Assembly (NCBI GenBank): GCA_963843465.1
Contig: CAWJKP010000002.1
Location: 806,001 to 870,000, forward strand
Direction: 5' to 3'
Source of the DNA: CAWJKP01 sp963843465
GTDB taxonomy: Bacteria; Planctomycetota; Planctomycetia; Pirellulales; Thermoguttaceae
DNA: 64,000 bases
In this document: piece by piece, positions 8,267 through 16,182 of the stretch
Position numbering within the stretch: the stretch's first letter is position 1
Layout: each line of letters begins with the position of its first letter
Made by a program: the position numbers and the translations under genes
The notes under the pieces: model-generated
Seen by the model: the letters and a program-made list of their open reading frames with translations, nothing else
Database searches by the model: none
What the model was told of the DNA's origin: nothing

Positions 8267-9748
8267 ATGAACGCGACTGACAAACAACAGCCCCGAGCCT
8301 TGTTGCAGAGCATCGCCCGCAGCGCCATGATCGAGTGGGGATTGCTGCCCGACTTCTCGCCGGAAGCCCTTGCCGAGCTGGAGCGGATCAGCGGGTCGCC
8401 ACACGGCGACGACGGGCCGGTCCGCGACCTGACGCAACGGCCCTGGGCTTCCATCGACAACGACGACTCCCGCGATCTGGACCAGCTTTCCGTCGCCGAG
8501 CCGATGCCCGGCGGCAAGACGAAGATCCTCGTCGCGGTGGCCAACGTCGACGCGGTCGTCAAGGCCGGCTCGGCCATCGACGCGCACGCCCGCCACAATA
8601 CAACGTCCGTCTACACGGCCGCCGAAATCTTTCCCATGCTGCCCGAGAAGCTGTCGACCGACCTCACCTCGCTGGGGTTCGGCCAAGAGCGGCTGGCGAT
8701 CGTCGTGGAGATGGTGGTTGGCGCTGACGGCTCCCTCCAAAGCTTCGACGTTTACCGCGCGTCGGTGCGGAACCAGGCGAAGCTGGCTTATAGTAGCGTT
8801 GCGGCCTGGCTGGAAGGCACGGGGTCGGCGCCCGCGGCCGCTACGGCCGTGGCGGGACTGGAAGAGAACCTGCGGCTGCAGGACCGCGTGGCGCAGAGCA
8901 TGAAGGCCCTGCGGCAGGCCCACGGGGCGCTCAACTTCCAGACCCTTCAGGCGAGACCCGTCTTCGAAGGCGACGAGGTCCGCGGGCTGGAAGTGGAGAA
9001 GTCCAACCGCGCCACGGAGCTGATCGAGGACCTGATGGTGGCGGCCAACGGCGTGACGGCACGGTATCTGGCGGCAAGGGCCTTTCCTTCGCTCCGCCGC
9101 GTGGTCCGCGAGCCGAAGCGATGGGACCGGATCGTGGAGCTGGCCCGGCAGCACGGCTTTGCGCTGCCCGCGGAGCCGGACTCCAAGCTGCTCAACGATT
9201 TCCTCAGCAAGGCCAAAGCGGCCGATCCGCTGCGATTCCCCGATCTATCGCTCGCGGTGATCAAGCTCATGGGGCCCGGGCAGTATGTGGCGGAGTTTCC
9301 CGGCCAGTCCGCTTCGACGGGTCATTTCGCGCTGGCCGTGAGCGACTATACGCATTCCACGGCCCCCAACCGCCGATACCCTGACATCGTTACGCAGCGG
9401 CTGCTGAAGGCCGCCATCGCCGGTCAGCCGGCGCCGTTTGGCAAGGACGATCTGGAGGCCCTGGCCGAACATTGCACGGCTGAGGAGGACACCGCCAAGA
9501 AGGTCGAGCGGCAGGTGGGCAAGTCCGCCGCGGCGATGCTCTTGGAGTCGAGCGTTGGGCAGCCGTTCGACGCGATCGTCACCGGTGCGGCCGAAAAGGG
9601 CACGTGGGTCCGTCTTCTCGACCCGCCTGTCGAAGGAAAACTGGTCGAGGGATTCCAAGGCGTCGACGTGGGCCACCGCATTCGCGTGCAGCTTCTGCAC
9701 ACCGACGTGCGGCGCGGATTCATCGACTTCAAGCGGCTCGACGGGTAG
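8267..9748 (+). CDS. RNB-domain exoribonuclease (RNase II/R family)
   Basis: A 493-residue 3'-5' exoribonuclease-like protein made mainly of the RNB catalytic domain. The catalytic acidic cluster is SIDNDDSRDLDQL (about residues 62-74) and the second conserved block is YTHSTAPNRRYPDIV (about 362-376). The N-terminal cold-shock domains of full RNase R are absent, as in short RNB proteins of several lineages, and only a short tail that could be S1-like remains. The fourth Asp of the usual DxDD cluster is Gln here (DLDQ). Role in RNA turnover is inferred from the family. ATG 8267 has a weak AAAGG upstream. It converges with the next gene. Confidence 0.85.
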   Translation: MNATDKQQPRALLQSIARSAMIEWGLLPDFSPEALAELERISGSPHGDDGPVRDLTQRPWASIDNDDSRDLDQLSVAEPMPGGKTKILVAVANVDAVVKAGSAIDAHARHNTTSVYTAAEIFPMLPEKLSTDLTSLGFGQERLAIVVEMVVGADGSLQSFDVYRASVRNQAKLAYSSVAAWLEGTGSAPAAATAVAGLEENLRLQDRVAQSMKALRQAHGALNFQTLQARPVFEGDEVRGLEVEKSNRATELIEDLMVAANGVTARYLAARAFPSLRRVVREPKRWDRIVELARQHGFALPAEPDSKLLNDFLSKAKAADPLRFPDLSLAVIKLMGPGQYVAEFPGQSASTGHFALAVSDYTHSTAPNRRYPDIVTQRLLKAAIAGQPAPFGKDDLEALAEHCTAEEDTAKKVERQVGKSAAAMLLESSVGQPFDAIVTGAAEKGTWVRLLDPPVEGKLVEGFQGVDVGHRIRVQLLHTDVRRGFIDFKRLDG

Positions 9749-9780
9749 CAACGTTACGCTCTCAACCCGGAAGAGCCATC

Positions 9781-10221
9781 TCAACGGCTTCCGGTCGCCG
9801 CCGAGGGGACCTTCGCCGCCGGGACCTTTGCAGGCGACGGGGGCGCGGCCGGCTTCGCCTCGGCCGGCTTGGCTTCCGCCGGCTTCTCCAGCGGCGGCTT
9901 GGGCGCGGCCGCAGGCTTGGCCCAGCGAGTGGCCAATGCCTGGCCCGGTCCCGTGTAGACCGTGTACTCGACGCCCTGGTAGATCGCCGTGTGCCAGTTC
10001 TCGGAACTGAGGACCTTCTCGTCGGTGGTCCTCTTGTCCGTTGCCAGGGCCTGGTGGACCCGCTTCTGGACATACTCTTCCAATTGCGAGTCGGTGAGGG
10101 CGTAGGTCTTCTCCTTCTCCTTGTCCTTCTCCTTGGTCTGCCCGAAGGCCAGGTTCAGGGCCAGCCAGCCCCCGGCCAGTAGTGCCGCGCAGGCGGCTAG
10201 CGACACGAAGATTCGCTTCAT
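9781..10221 (-). CDS. Small exported protein with Pro/Ala/Lys-rich tail
   Basis: A 146-residue protein not matched to a named family. An N-terminal signal or anchor segment (IFVSLAACAALLAGGWLALN) is followed by a charged KEKDKEKEK stretch, a short folded-looking part (about 40-95, including NWHTAIYQGVEYTVY) and a low-complexity tail of EAKPA-type repeats (about 103-146). It is probably periplasmic or membrane-tethered. It ends 32 bases from the convergent RNB gene. Function unknown. Confidence 0.65.
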   Translation of the reverse strand: MKRIFVSLAACAALLAGGWLALNLAFGQTKEKDKEKEKTYALTDSQLEEYVQKRVHQALATDKRTTDEKVLSSENWHTAIYQGVEYTVYTGPGQALATRWAKPAAAPKPPLEKPAEAKPAEAKPAAPPSPAKVPAAKVPSAATGSR

Positions 10222-10454
10222 CGTTCTTCCTCCGTCTCTGCAGGTGATAGTTTTCCCCCGCCAACACGCCCCACTATAGCACCCCCTTCGTGGCGGTCAA
10301 GCGTCAGGACCTGTCCGGAGTTGTTATCGGATGGGTGCTTGCTCGCCGTTGCCTTGCTCGCTGCAGCGGCGAAAAATGATGTATCCACCTTTGGCAAGGC
10401 ACCAAACTCAATCTTCATCGTAAAATGTCACAAGGATCCTCTCGGGAGACGATT

Positions 10455-10874
10455 ATGCCCGATCGCCGGCTCAAGCTGCTTTATGACGGCGAGTGCCCGT
10501 TTTGCCGCCGCGAGGCCCAGTGGCTCAAGCGGCGCGACCGCGACGGCCGCCTGGCGTTGGAAGACATCGCCGCGCTGGGCTTCGATCCGTCGCGCTACGG
10601 CCTGACGCGGCAGGAGGTGATGGACGTTCTGCACGGCGTGCTGCCCGACGGGCGGATCGTCCGCGGCGTCGAAGCCCTCCGGCAGGCGTACCAGGCGATC
10701 GGGCTGGGTTGGCTCGCTCGACCGACGCGATTGCCCGTCGTCCGCTGGGTCCTCGATCGCATGTACGGCGCTTTCGCCCGCAACCGGGCCGGCCTGGGAC
10801 GATGGTTCGGCCGCCCGTGCCAAGGCGGCGTCTGCTCGGTGCCGAAGGGCCAAGACCCAAGACCTAAGACGTGA
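10455..10874 (+). CDS. DCC-family thiol-disulfide oxidoreductase-like protein (DUF393)
   Basis: A 139-residue protein with the family hallmark YDGECPFCRRE near the N-terminus, a thioredoxin-like CxxC pair suggesting redox activity. The central VLPDGRIVRGVEALRQAY is also typical. ATG 10455 is preferred over the in-frame ATG at 10425 because GGGAGA lies just upstream. The last residues (GQDPRPKT) are encoded by an AAGACCC heptamer array, and the 3' end overlaps the convergent phosphohexomutase-like gene by 11 bases. Substrate unknown. Confidence 0.85.
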   Translation: MPDRRLKLLYDGECPFCRREAQWLKRRDRDGRLALEDIAALGFDPSRYGLTRQEVMDVLHGVLPDGRIVRGVEALRQAYQAIGLGWLARPTRLPVVRWVLDRMYGAFARNRAGLGRWFGRPCQGGVCSVPKGQDPRPKT

Positions 10875-10925
10875 AGCTCTTCGGTCTTTGGTCTTCGGCG
10901 TTTGGTTTTTGGTTTTCGGCATCGA
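10849..10925. repeat. Heptamer array AAGACCC with inverted GGTCTTT arm at convergent gene ends
   Basis: AAGACCC, AAGACCT and AAGACGT units are followed by GGTCTTT, GGTCTTC and GGTTTTT-like units, giving an inverted array. It encodes the C-termini of both converging genes (GQDPRPKT on plus; NAEDQRPKSFTS on minus). A bidirectional terminator role is plausible. Confidence 0.75.
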
Positions 10926-12210
10926 GCACCTGCGACAGAGGTCGGTCACTGCGGCTGAGACGGCCCAGCAGGAGGGTCAGCGAGACCAGCGCGTCGGCCA
11001 CGGGGTGGTCTTCCAAGGCGTGCCAGAAGCGGCCGCTGGGGCCGCCGCCGAGCGTGGCACGCGACTGCCGACAGGCGTCGTAGATTTCCGCCCGCAGGGC
11101 AGGGCAGACGACGACCCGATGACCCCGCCGGCGGAGACCGCGAACCGCCCAAGCCAAAGTCGCCTCTTCGACCACGACCACCCGCCCGGGCTCGTCGGGT
11201 GCCACCGGCTTGCCCGTACCGGGTGCCACGGGCTTGCCCGTGCCGGCCGCCGATTCGGCCGCCAGCAACAGCAATAGCGACTCGCCGTCCACGGGCCGGC
11301 CGTGCTCGTCCCAAAGCTGACAAGTCTCCCCGTCCGCATCCAGGCGGACGCCGAAATGGGCCGACTCCCGGCGAACCTGCTCGGGCAGTTGATCCCGGGC
11401 AGGGCAGGGGAGGGGCTCGCAGGCGACCGACGCGGTCAGCCGCTGGAGGTAGCCGGCCAGCGGGCGGCAGGGGGCGTCCAACACGAAGCGGAGCGGCCGC
11501 AAGGCGTGGTAGAACGGGCCCAGGACGGCCAGGTAAGGCTCGTCCGCCTGGAAACGGCCCAGCGAGCCGAACTTCCGCGTCGGCCGATTCAGTCCGGCTT
11601 CGATCCGCGCGAAGATCGACCCCGGCGGACCGGCCGACGAAAGCGGCCTGGGCCCGCGGGTCCAAAAGCGCAGCCCGACGGTCTCCGCCCGCCCGCCCGG
11701 GTTGCCGAGGTGGATCCCGCCGGCACAGCCGAGGTGACCGATGGCAAAGGCCAGGCAGGCGGCGCTGGCGGCGCCGATATCGACCACGTTGCAGCCCGAC
11801 CAGCGGAGCCCCTCGCTCACCGCGGCCAACAACTCCGGGACCAGCGGCCGGCCGTCGCCGGCGATGATCGCAGCGGGCGGCTGGCCGCCGTCGTCCGCCT
11901 CCTCCAAGAGCGTCAGGCCCAGGGCCGCCGCCAGCTTCCGGGCCAAGGAGGGCGTCAGCTCGTTGCCATAGACGCCGACGGCCGCTTCGCCGTCCCAGAG
12001 CGGCCGGGCCTCCCCCCGGCGCCGCGTTTCCACCAGCCGCTTCACCAGCCGCCCCGAAAGCGTGCCCGTCTCGTCCCGGTGCGGACACCGGCGGCAGGCC
12101 GGATAGAACCGCGCGAGCCGCCCCAAGTGTACGGCCCGGCTGATGGGCGCGGACTGGCCCGGGCAACGGTAGTCGGCCAACGTCGGTTGGCACTGTGCAA
12201 AATCGCTCAT
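10864..12210 (-). CDS. Zinc-ribbon phosphohexomutase homologue lacking catalytic motifs
   Basis: A 448-residue relative of the phosphoglucomutase/phosphomannomutase superfamily. A likely zinc site (YRCPGQ near residue 14, then CRRCPHR near 39) precedes mutase-like domains: GVYGNELTPSLARKLAAALG, then GDGRPLVPELLAAVSEGLR and NVVDIGAAS. The active-site serine loop (TASHNP in true enzymes) reads HLGNPGG, and the metal loop DGDGDR reads DADGETC, so ordinary mutase chemistry is not expected. A direct duplication GTGKPVAP-GTGKPVAP lies near residues 345-360. The C-terminal residues come from a heptamer array. A regulatory or binding role is possible but inferred. Confidence 0.75.
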   Translation of the reverse strand: MSDFAQCQPTLADYRCPGQSAPISRAVHLGRLARFYPACRRCPHRDETGTLSGRLVKRLVETRRRGEARPLWDGEAAVGVYGNELTPSLARKLAAALGLTLLEEADDGGQPPAAIIAGDGRPLVPELLAAVSEGLRWSGCNVVDIGAASAACLAFAIGHLGCAGGIHLGNPGGRAETVGLRFWTRGPRPLSSAGPPGSIFARIEAGLNRPTRKFGSLGRFQADEPYLAVLGPFYHALRPLRFVLDAPCRPLAGYLQRLTASVACEPLPCPARDQLPEQVRRESAHFGVRLDADGETCQLWDEHGRPVDGESLLLLLAAESAAGTGKPVAPGTGKPVAPDEPGRVVVVEEATLAWAVRGLRRRGHRVVVCPALRAEIYDACRQSRATLGGGPSGRFWHALEDHPVADALVSLTLLLGRLSRSDRPLSQVLDAENQKPNAEDQRPKSFTS

Positions 12211-12309
12211 AGACCGCTATTTACGCGGCCTGGGCAATCCGGTCAAGAGAAGCTGGGCGAGAGAGCAGGGCAGGGCAATTCGCCTGAGCTAGCGCGGGCC
12301 GGTAGTGGA

Positions 12310-13443
12310 TCAGCTTGACGCTCGGGTTTTCCGGGGCGACTGGACTGACCTTAGGGCCCCCGCAATGAGGTCGACGATGCCAGGGGACGTTCCAATCGCG
12401 TTGGCAAACTCTCGTATTTGGGCGCGCGTCTTAAGATACGGAAGCCGGTGCTGGTCTGCTTGTGGAATCAACAGGTCGCGAGCAAATTGATTCGCCTCCC
12501 TTTCCTCTTCGGTCGTGTTGCTGATTCCGTATTCGATGAAAACTTGCTTCTTGCCGTGCAATAGAATGTGCCCTGCTTCGTGAAAGAAGGCGAACCAGAG
12601 TTGGTTGCCGATCTTGTATTTCAAGCTCAACTGAATCAGCGCCTTGTCCTTGGTGAGCCATCGCGTAGCACCGCTTACGCCAGCGATTGGGATTTCCTTA
12701 GTGAAGACGATCGCAACGCCAGCAGTGGCGCAAAGGGCTGCCACCTTATCCCTGCACTGGGTTGCCGAAGCAACGGTAAGCTTTCGCGATTCTGCCAGGG
12801 CGGTTTTGAATTCTCCTGCATCAAACGGTTCTGTGGCAATGCCTTCAGCCTGAATCTCGCCCACGCGAAGCCACGCCGCAACATACCCCGGCCGCTTTTT
12901 CTGAACCGCTTGTCCGCGATATTGCACCGCTGGCGCTTCCCACGTGTTACGCCATGCCTCTACGTTGCTCACCCCAAAGAAACGCAAGGCTTCGCGCACC
13001 AGTGATCGCTGCTCATCGCCTTTGTGAGCGCATCCCCGCTCAATGAGCGTCGCGAGGTCGACGCAGAGCAGTGGTGGAAAACTCCAAGCCGCCGGTTTCT
13101 GGATGAACCCGCGCTCAATGAGGGTCGCCAGAGGGATCTCCTGTAACCAATCGACATCCTTTTCCAGTCGCTTGGCTTCGTCGACTTTGACGAGCATCTG
13201 CCGATAGGTGCGCTCGCTAGCATTCCAAAAACTTGCCGGGATACCCAGAACTAGCTCCAGCTTTTCGGCCGTTTCGCAACTGATGGGAGCGATGCCGTTG
13301 ACGATCTGGCTGATCGTCTTCTCGGCCATTCCGCTGCGCACAGCGAGGTCAGCTTGAGAAAGCCCCTTGGCCTCAAGCGTCTCCTTGAGGGTGGCCCCAG
13401 GCGGAACAGCATAGTCGGGCTGAAACGGATATGTCTTAGGCAT
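12310..13443 (-). CDS. higA: HigA-type antitoxin fused to ImmA/IrrE-family metallopeptidase
   Basis: A 377-residue protein. An N-terminal XRE helix-turn-helix (about 18-70; GLSQADLAVRSGMAEKTISQ) binds DNA, and the C-terminal half has the zinc-protease motif HEAGHILLHGK with a downstream EEREANQFARDLLIP helix typical of ImmA/IrrE peptidases. It lies 26 bases downstream of higB in the same operon, the toxin-first order usual for HigBA. It probably neutralises HigB and represses the operon. ATG 13443 starts the HTH region directly. A local duplication (LATLIERG appears twice, about residues 110 and 135) is unusual. Whether the peptidase is active or cleaves a partner is unknown. Confidence 0.88.
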   Translation of the reverse strand: MPKTYPFQPDYAVPPGATLKETLEAKGLSQADLAVRSGMAEKTISQIVNGIAPISCETAEKLELVLGIPASFWNASERTYRQMLVKVDEAKRLEKDVDWLQEIPLATLIERGFIQKPAAWSFPPLLCVDLATLIERGCAHKGDEQRSLVREALRFFGVSNVEAWRNTWEAPAVQYRGQAVQKKRPGYVAAWLRVGEIQAEGIATEPFDAGEFKTALAESRKLTVASATQCRDKVAALCATAGVAIVFTKEIPIAGVSGATRWLTKDKALIQLSLKYKIGNQLWFAFFHEAGHILLHGKKQVFIEYGISNTTEEEREANQFARDLLIPQADQHRLPYLKTRAQIREFANAIGTSPGIVDLIAGALRSVQSPRKTRASS

Positions 13444-13469
13444 TTCACGGTCTCCTGCGAAGGTCTCTT

Positions 13470-13805
13470 CTAGTGATAGTCGCCGATGCCGACAATCACG
13501 ACACTTCTGACCTGCTCCCAATCCAAGCCGCCGTCGGGCCTGCGGGGAATGGGATTTTCGCCCGGCTTGAAGACCAACCGATTTGGCTGCACAAGCGTAA
13601 CGGCCAAGTGCCCTTTGAGGTTCTGGCTGAGTTCGTGGCAGTGAGCCCCGGGAATGGTTCGCATCACGGAAAGTGTCTCGGCATTTGCTAGCTCACTGAG
13701 TCGCTGTTGAATCAAGGCGGTCATCCTGGAGCCGTATTCCCCGCGGAGCTTTGCTGCCGAATTGCAGAGCTTCTGCAGCTTTGCTCCGGAAAAGGAAACT
13801 TCCAT
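13470..13805 (-). CDS. higB: HigB-like type II toxin (RelE/ParE superfamily)
   Basis: A 111-residue probable ribosome-dependent mRNA endonuclease. The pattern AKLRGEYGSRMTALIQQRLSEL, then HELSQNLKGHLAV and VQPNRLVFKP, and a final strand VRSVVIVGIGDYH fits HigB/RelE-type toxins. ATG 13805 has AGGAG about five bases upstream on the minus strand; longer upstream readings run through a repeat. It is the first gene of the operon with higA. Two TTACC-type inverted repeats upstream are candidate HigA operators. Confidence 0.88.
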   Translation of the reverse strand: MEVSFSGAKLQKLCNSAAKLRGEYGSRMTALIQQRLSELANAETLSVMRTIPGAHCHELSQNLKGHLAVTLVQPNRLVFKPGENPIPRRPDGGLDWEQVRSVVIVGIGDYH

Positions 13806-13828
13806 AATCGGCTCCTCTTCGCACAATC

Positions 13829-13891
13829 TTACCAAATAGGTGAACGAAATACAAGTCCATGGGCAAGAAAATCGTTTACCAACATGGTAAA
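13829..13891 (-). promoter_or_regulatory. Paired candidate HigA operators
   Basis: TTTACCAACATGGTAAA (13875-13891) is an inverted repeat with 6-base arms. A weaker relative, TTACCAAATAGGTGAA (13829-13844), lies between it and the higB ribosome-binding site. Spacing of about 47 bases between the two fits autorepression by a dimeric XRE antitoxin. The site is locally AT-rich compared with its surroundings. Confidence 0.55.
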
Positions 13892-14009
13892 TGTTGTCGC
13901 CAACACATGGGGGCCAGGGTAACCAGGTCAAGAGAAGCCGGGCAGCAGGGCAGGGGAGGGGGGTAAGGTTTGGTGGGACCAGGTCGCCAAAACGAAGCTT
14001 TGTCTGGCG

Positions 14010-14050
14010 TCCCCTCACCCCAACCCTCTCCCGGAGGGAGAGGGGGCAGG
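14010..14050. repeat. CCCTCTCCCGGAGGGAGAG repeat, third copy
   Basis: CCCCTCACCCCAACCC followed by the CCCTCTCCCGGAGGGAGAG palindrome, next to the 3' end of the DUF11 protein gene. A G-rich GGCAGCAGGGCAGGGG stretch lies about 70 bases away. The full 13892-14056 gap holds only these repeats. Confidence 0.75.
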
Positions 14051-14056
14051 CTTGCC

Positions 14057-15271
14057 TTACCGCACGCGGCAATGGAAGCGGGCCACTCCGCCGTCGCCGG
14101 GCTTCAGAGGGTTGGTGATTTCCCACCGCAACACCAGCGAGCCGCTCTCGCTCGGCTGGGTGCTGAAGCCGGCCGGCAGGCTGCACTGGGCCGTGCCCGG
14201 CAGATACTCCAAGCGGCCCGTGAGATCGTCGACGATCGTCACGTTGCCGATGGGCTGGTTGCCGACGTTGTCGAAACGCAGCGTGAAATCGACCTCGTCG
14301 CCTGGATTGGCGAACTGCGTCGAGGCCACCTTGATCAGCCGCAGACGCGGATGGGCAGGCTCGGCGTTGACCGTGTAGAGCGTCTCGGCCGCCTGGTGGC
14401 TGACCTCTTCCGTGGCCTGTTTGCGGTCGAGGATCACCTGCACCGCCTGCTTGTTGGTCCAGGCGATCGCCGCCTGGGCGCGCTGGGCGAGGAAGGGCAG
14501 TTCCGACTCGCGGTAGATGCCCATGCGGATCGCCGAGATGTTCTCAAACCACGCGTAGGCGCCCTGGAAGGACTTCGGGCCGAGCGATTGCGACGCCGTG
14601 CCCTGCTGCTGCCGGCCGCGGTAGATGGTCAGCTTGTCCTCGCCGATCTGCCCGACGGGCTGGTACTGCTGTTTGTCCGCGATGGCCACCTGGACCTCGT
14701 CCTGCCGCACGAGTTTGGTGGGCAGGTGGACGTCGACCGGGTTCAACTGCTGCTCGTCGGCCCGCAAGCTCACGACTTGCCGGACCGAGCCGAACCGCGG
14801 GCTGTAGATGTGGACGCGGTTGGAAGGCTCGACGAGCGTGCTGCCGTCAAGGGTGTCGAATTGGGCCACGGCGTCTTCCGGCTCCAGGCCGCGGAGCTCG
14901 CCCTGGCGGCCGGCGCTGACGCCTCGCCAGTGGACGCCGCCGTCGGTCAGGTATTCGTCTTCGGGCCAGGGCTGGGCCATGCCCGGCGGGGTCCAAGGAC
15001 CGGCGACGGCGGCCGGCAACGGCACACCCGCCTCCATGCCCGGCGGGCCGATCGGACCGATCGGCGGACAAATCGCCGGCTGCGGCACCTCGGTATAGGC
15101 TTCCGGCGGCAGGGTAGGGGAGGCGCCCGGCATGGAAATGGCGCCCGCCGCGGGCGGCACCATGCTCGGGCCGAGCCCCGCTGGCGACGCGCCGAGCCGC
15201 GGCGCCTCGCAAGAGGCCAGGCTCAAGGCCCAGAGCGCTGTCAGCAGGACTGGTCCGCGCGGGATGGTCAT
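14057..15271 (-). CDS. DUF11-type exported lipoprotein
   Basis: A 404-residue protein with a lipoprotein signal (LLTALWALSLASC), a Pro-rich linker, a middle domain of unknown type, and a C-terminal DUF11-like Ig-fold domain (about 310-404). Typical DUF11 phrases are FANPGDEVDFTLRFDNVGN and VTIVDDLTGRLEYLPGTA. It probably acts at the cell surface or in the periplasm. It is the third gene of a minus-strand operon, and its ATG overlaps the stop of the preceding gene (ATGA), so translation is coupled. Confidence 0.8.
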   Translation of the reverse strand: MTIPRGPVLLTALWALSLASCEAPRLGASPAGLGPSMVPPAAGAISMPGASPTLPPEAYTEVPQPAICPPIGPIGPPGMEAGVPLPAAVAGPWTPPGMAQPWPEDEYLTDGGVHWRGVSAGRQGELRGLEPEDAVAQFDTLDGSTLVEPSNRVHIYSPRFGSVRQVVSLRADEQQLNPVDVHLPTKLVRQDEVQVAIADKQQYQPVGQIGEDKLTIYRGRQQQGTASQSLGPKSFQGAYAWFENISAIRMGIYRESELPFLAQRAQAAIAWTNKQAVQVILDRKQATEEVSHQAAETLYTVNAEPAHPRLRLIKVASTQFANPGDEVDFTLRFDNVGNQPIGNVTIVDDLTGRLEYLPGTAQCSLPAGFSTQPSESGSLVLRWEITNPLKPGDGGVARFHCRVR

Positions 15272-16029
15272 CCTTGGCGATTCTCCGGGCCGCCAGACAA
15301 CTTCGGCTGCGGCGGCGCAGGCTGCGGTTGTCGCGGAGCCGGCGGACGCGCGGGCGGTGGAAACTTGACCAGGGGCGGGCAGCCGAAAAAGAAATTGGGA
15401 TCCGGACCGGTATCCCGTCCCGGCATCCGCGCTCCCAGCCGCAAGATCGCCACCGGCCGGCCCAAGGCGTCGGCCAGGGCCAACGGGTCCTTGCCGGGCG
15501 GCGCCTCGAACCACTCCTGCCCATGCTCGCGGATCGGCAAAGCGCTTTGCGGATCCTCGACGTAAATCACCCGCGTGACGAACTTGTTGTCCAGGGCCAG
15601 AAGAATGTCGTCGAAGGCCAACTCGATCACGATCGGAAACCGCACTTCCTGGCCGCGCGGGGCGTAGAGCCGGTCGATCACCTCGATGCTGGGAAAGACC
15701 TCTTCGCCCTCGTGCAAGGGCACGTTCGTCACTCGCAGGCGATAGACCTGGCCAATCAGCAGGCCGACGCGAATCGGGGCCGGCTCCTCCGCGGCAAACG
15801 CGCCCCCTTCGGACAGCGAGACCCGGACTCCCTGCGGAGCCCGGATTTCCACCGGCTGGAAATAACCGGCTACCGGTCCGCCCCGCTGGAGCTGCACGGC
15901 CCCAATCGCTCCCGGCGGCATGACGCCTTGGTGCAGGTAGTGCACGGGCGGTTCCTGGGCCGCCCCGGGGGCGACCGCGGAAAGCACCAGCAGCACCACA
16001 GTTGCCGGACAGCGGAGCGTTTTGACCAT
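15268..16029 (-). CDS. Exported planctomycete protein, paralogue of the upstream gene
   Basis: About 253 residues with a cleavable signal (VVLLVLSAVAPGAAQ). The core contains YRLRVTNVPLHEGEEVFPSI and ALDNKFVTRVIYVEDPQ. These match segments of the upstream neighbour (YRLKLTAIPSRPGVELYPTV; LSGNFVTKVIYLPDPE), showing the two genes arose by duplication. The C-terminus is Pro-rich. ATG 16029 is chosen; a GTG two codons earlier is possible. Function unknown; an envelope structural role is inferred from signal and neighbours. Confidence 0.75.
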   Translation of the reverse strand: MVKTLRCPATVVLLVLSAVAPGAAQEPPVHYLHQGVMPPGAIGAVQLQRGGPVAGYFQPVEIRAPQGVRVSLSEGGAFAAEEPAPIRVGLLIGQVYRLRVTNVPLHEGEEVFPSIEVIDRLYAPRGQEVRFPIVIELAFDDILLALDNKFVTRVIYVEDPQSALPIREHGQEWFEAPPGKDPLALADALGRPVAILRLGARMPGRDTGPDPNFFFGCPPLVKFPPPARPPAPRQPQPAPPQPKLSGGPENRQG

Positions 16030-16061
16030 GGTCACGGATCACGCGGTAAAGGAACTCTTGT

Positions 16062-16155
16062 TCACCCGTAGGACGGATTGCTAATCCTTCACCCGTAGGA
16101 CGGATTGCTAATCCGTCCTGAAATCGTCGACGGATTAGCAATCCGTCCTACGGGG
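16062..16155. repeat. GTAGGACGGATTGCTAATCC palindromic repeat
   Basis: Two direct units of CCGTAGGACGGATTGCTAAT and one inverted unit (GACGGATTAGCAATCCGTCC) surround a short spacer. Each unit can itself fold. It fills the gap between two operon genes without a transcription stop. Confidence 0.8.
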
Positions 16156-16182
16156 CCCCCAATTCATTACTTCGGCCGAACC

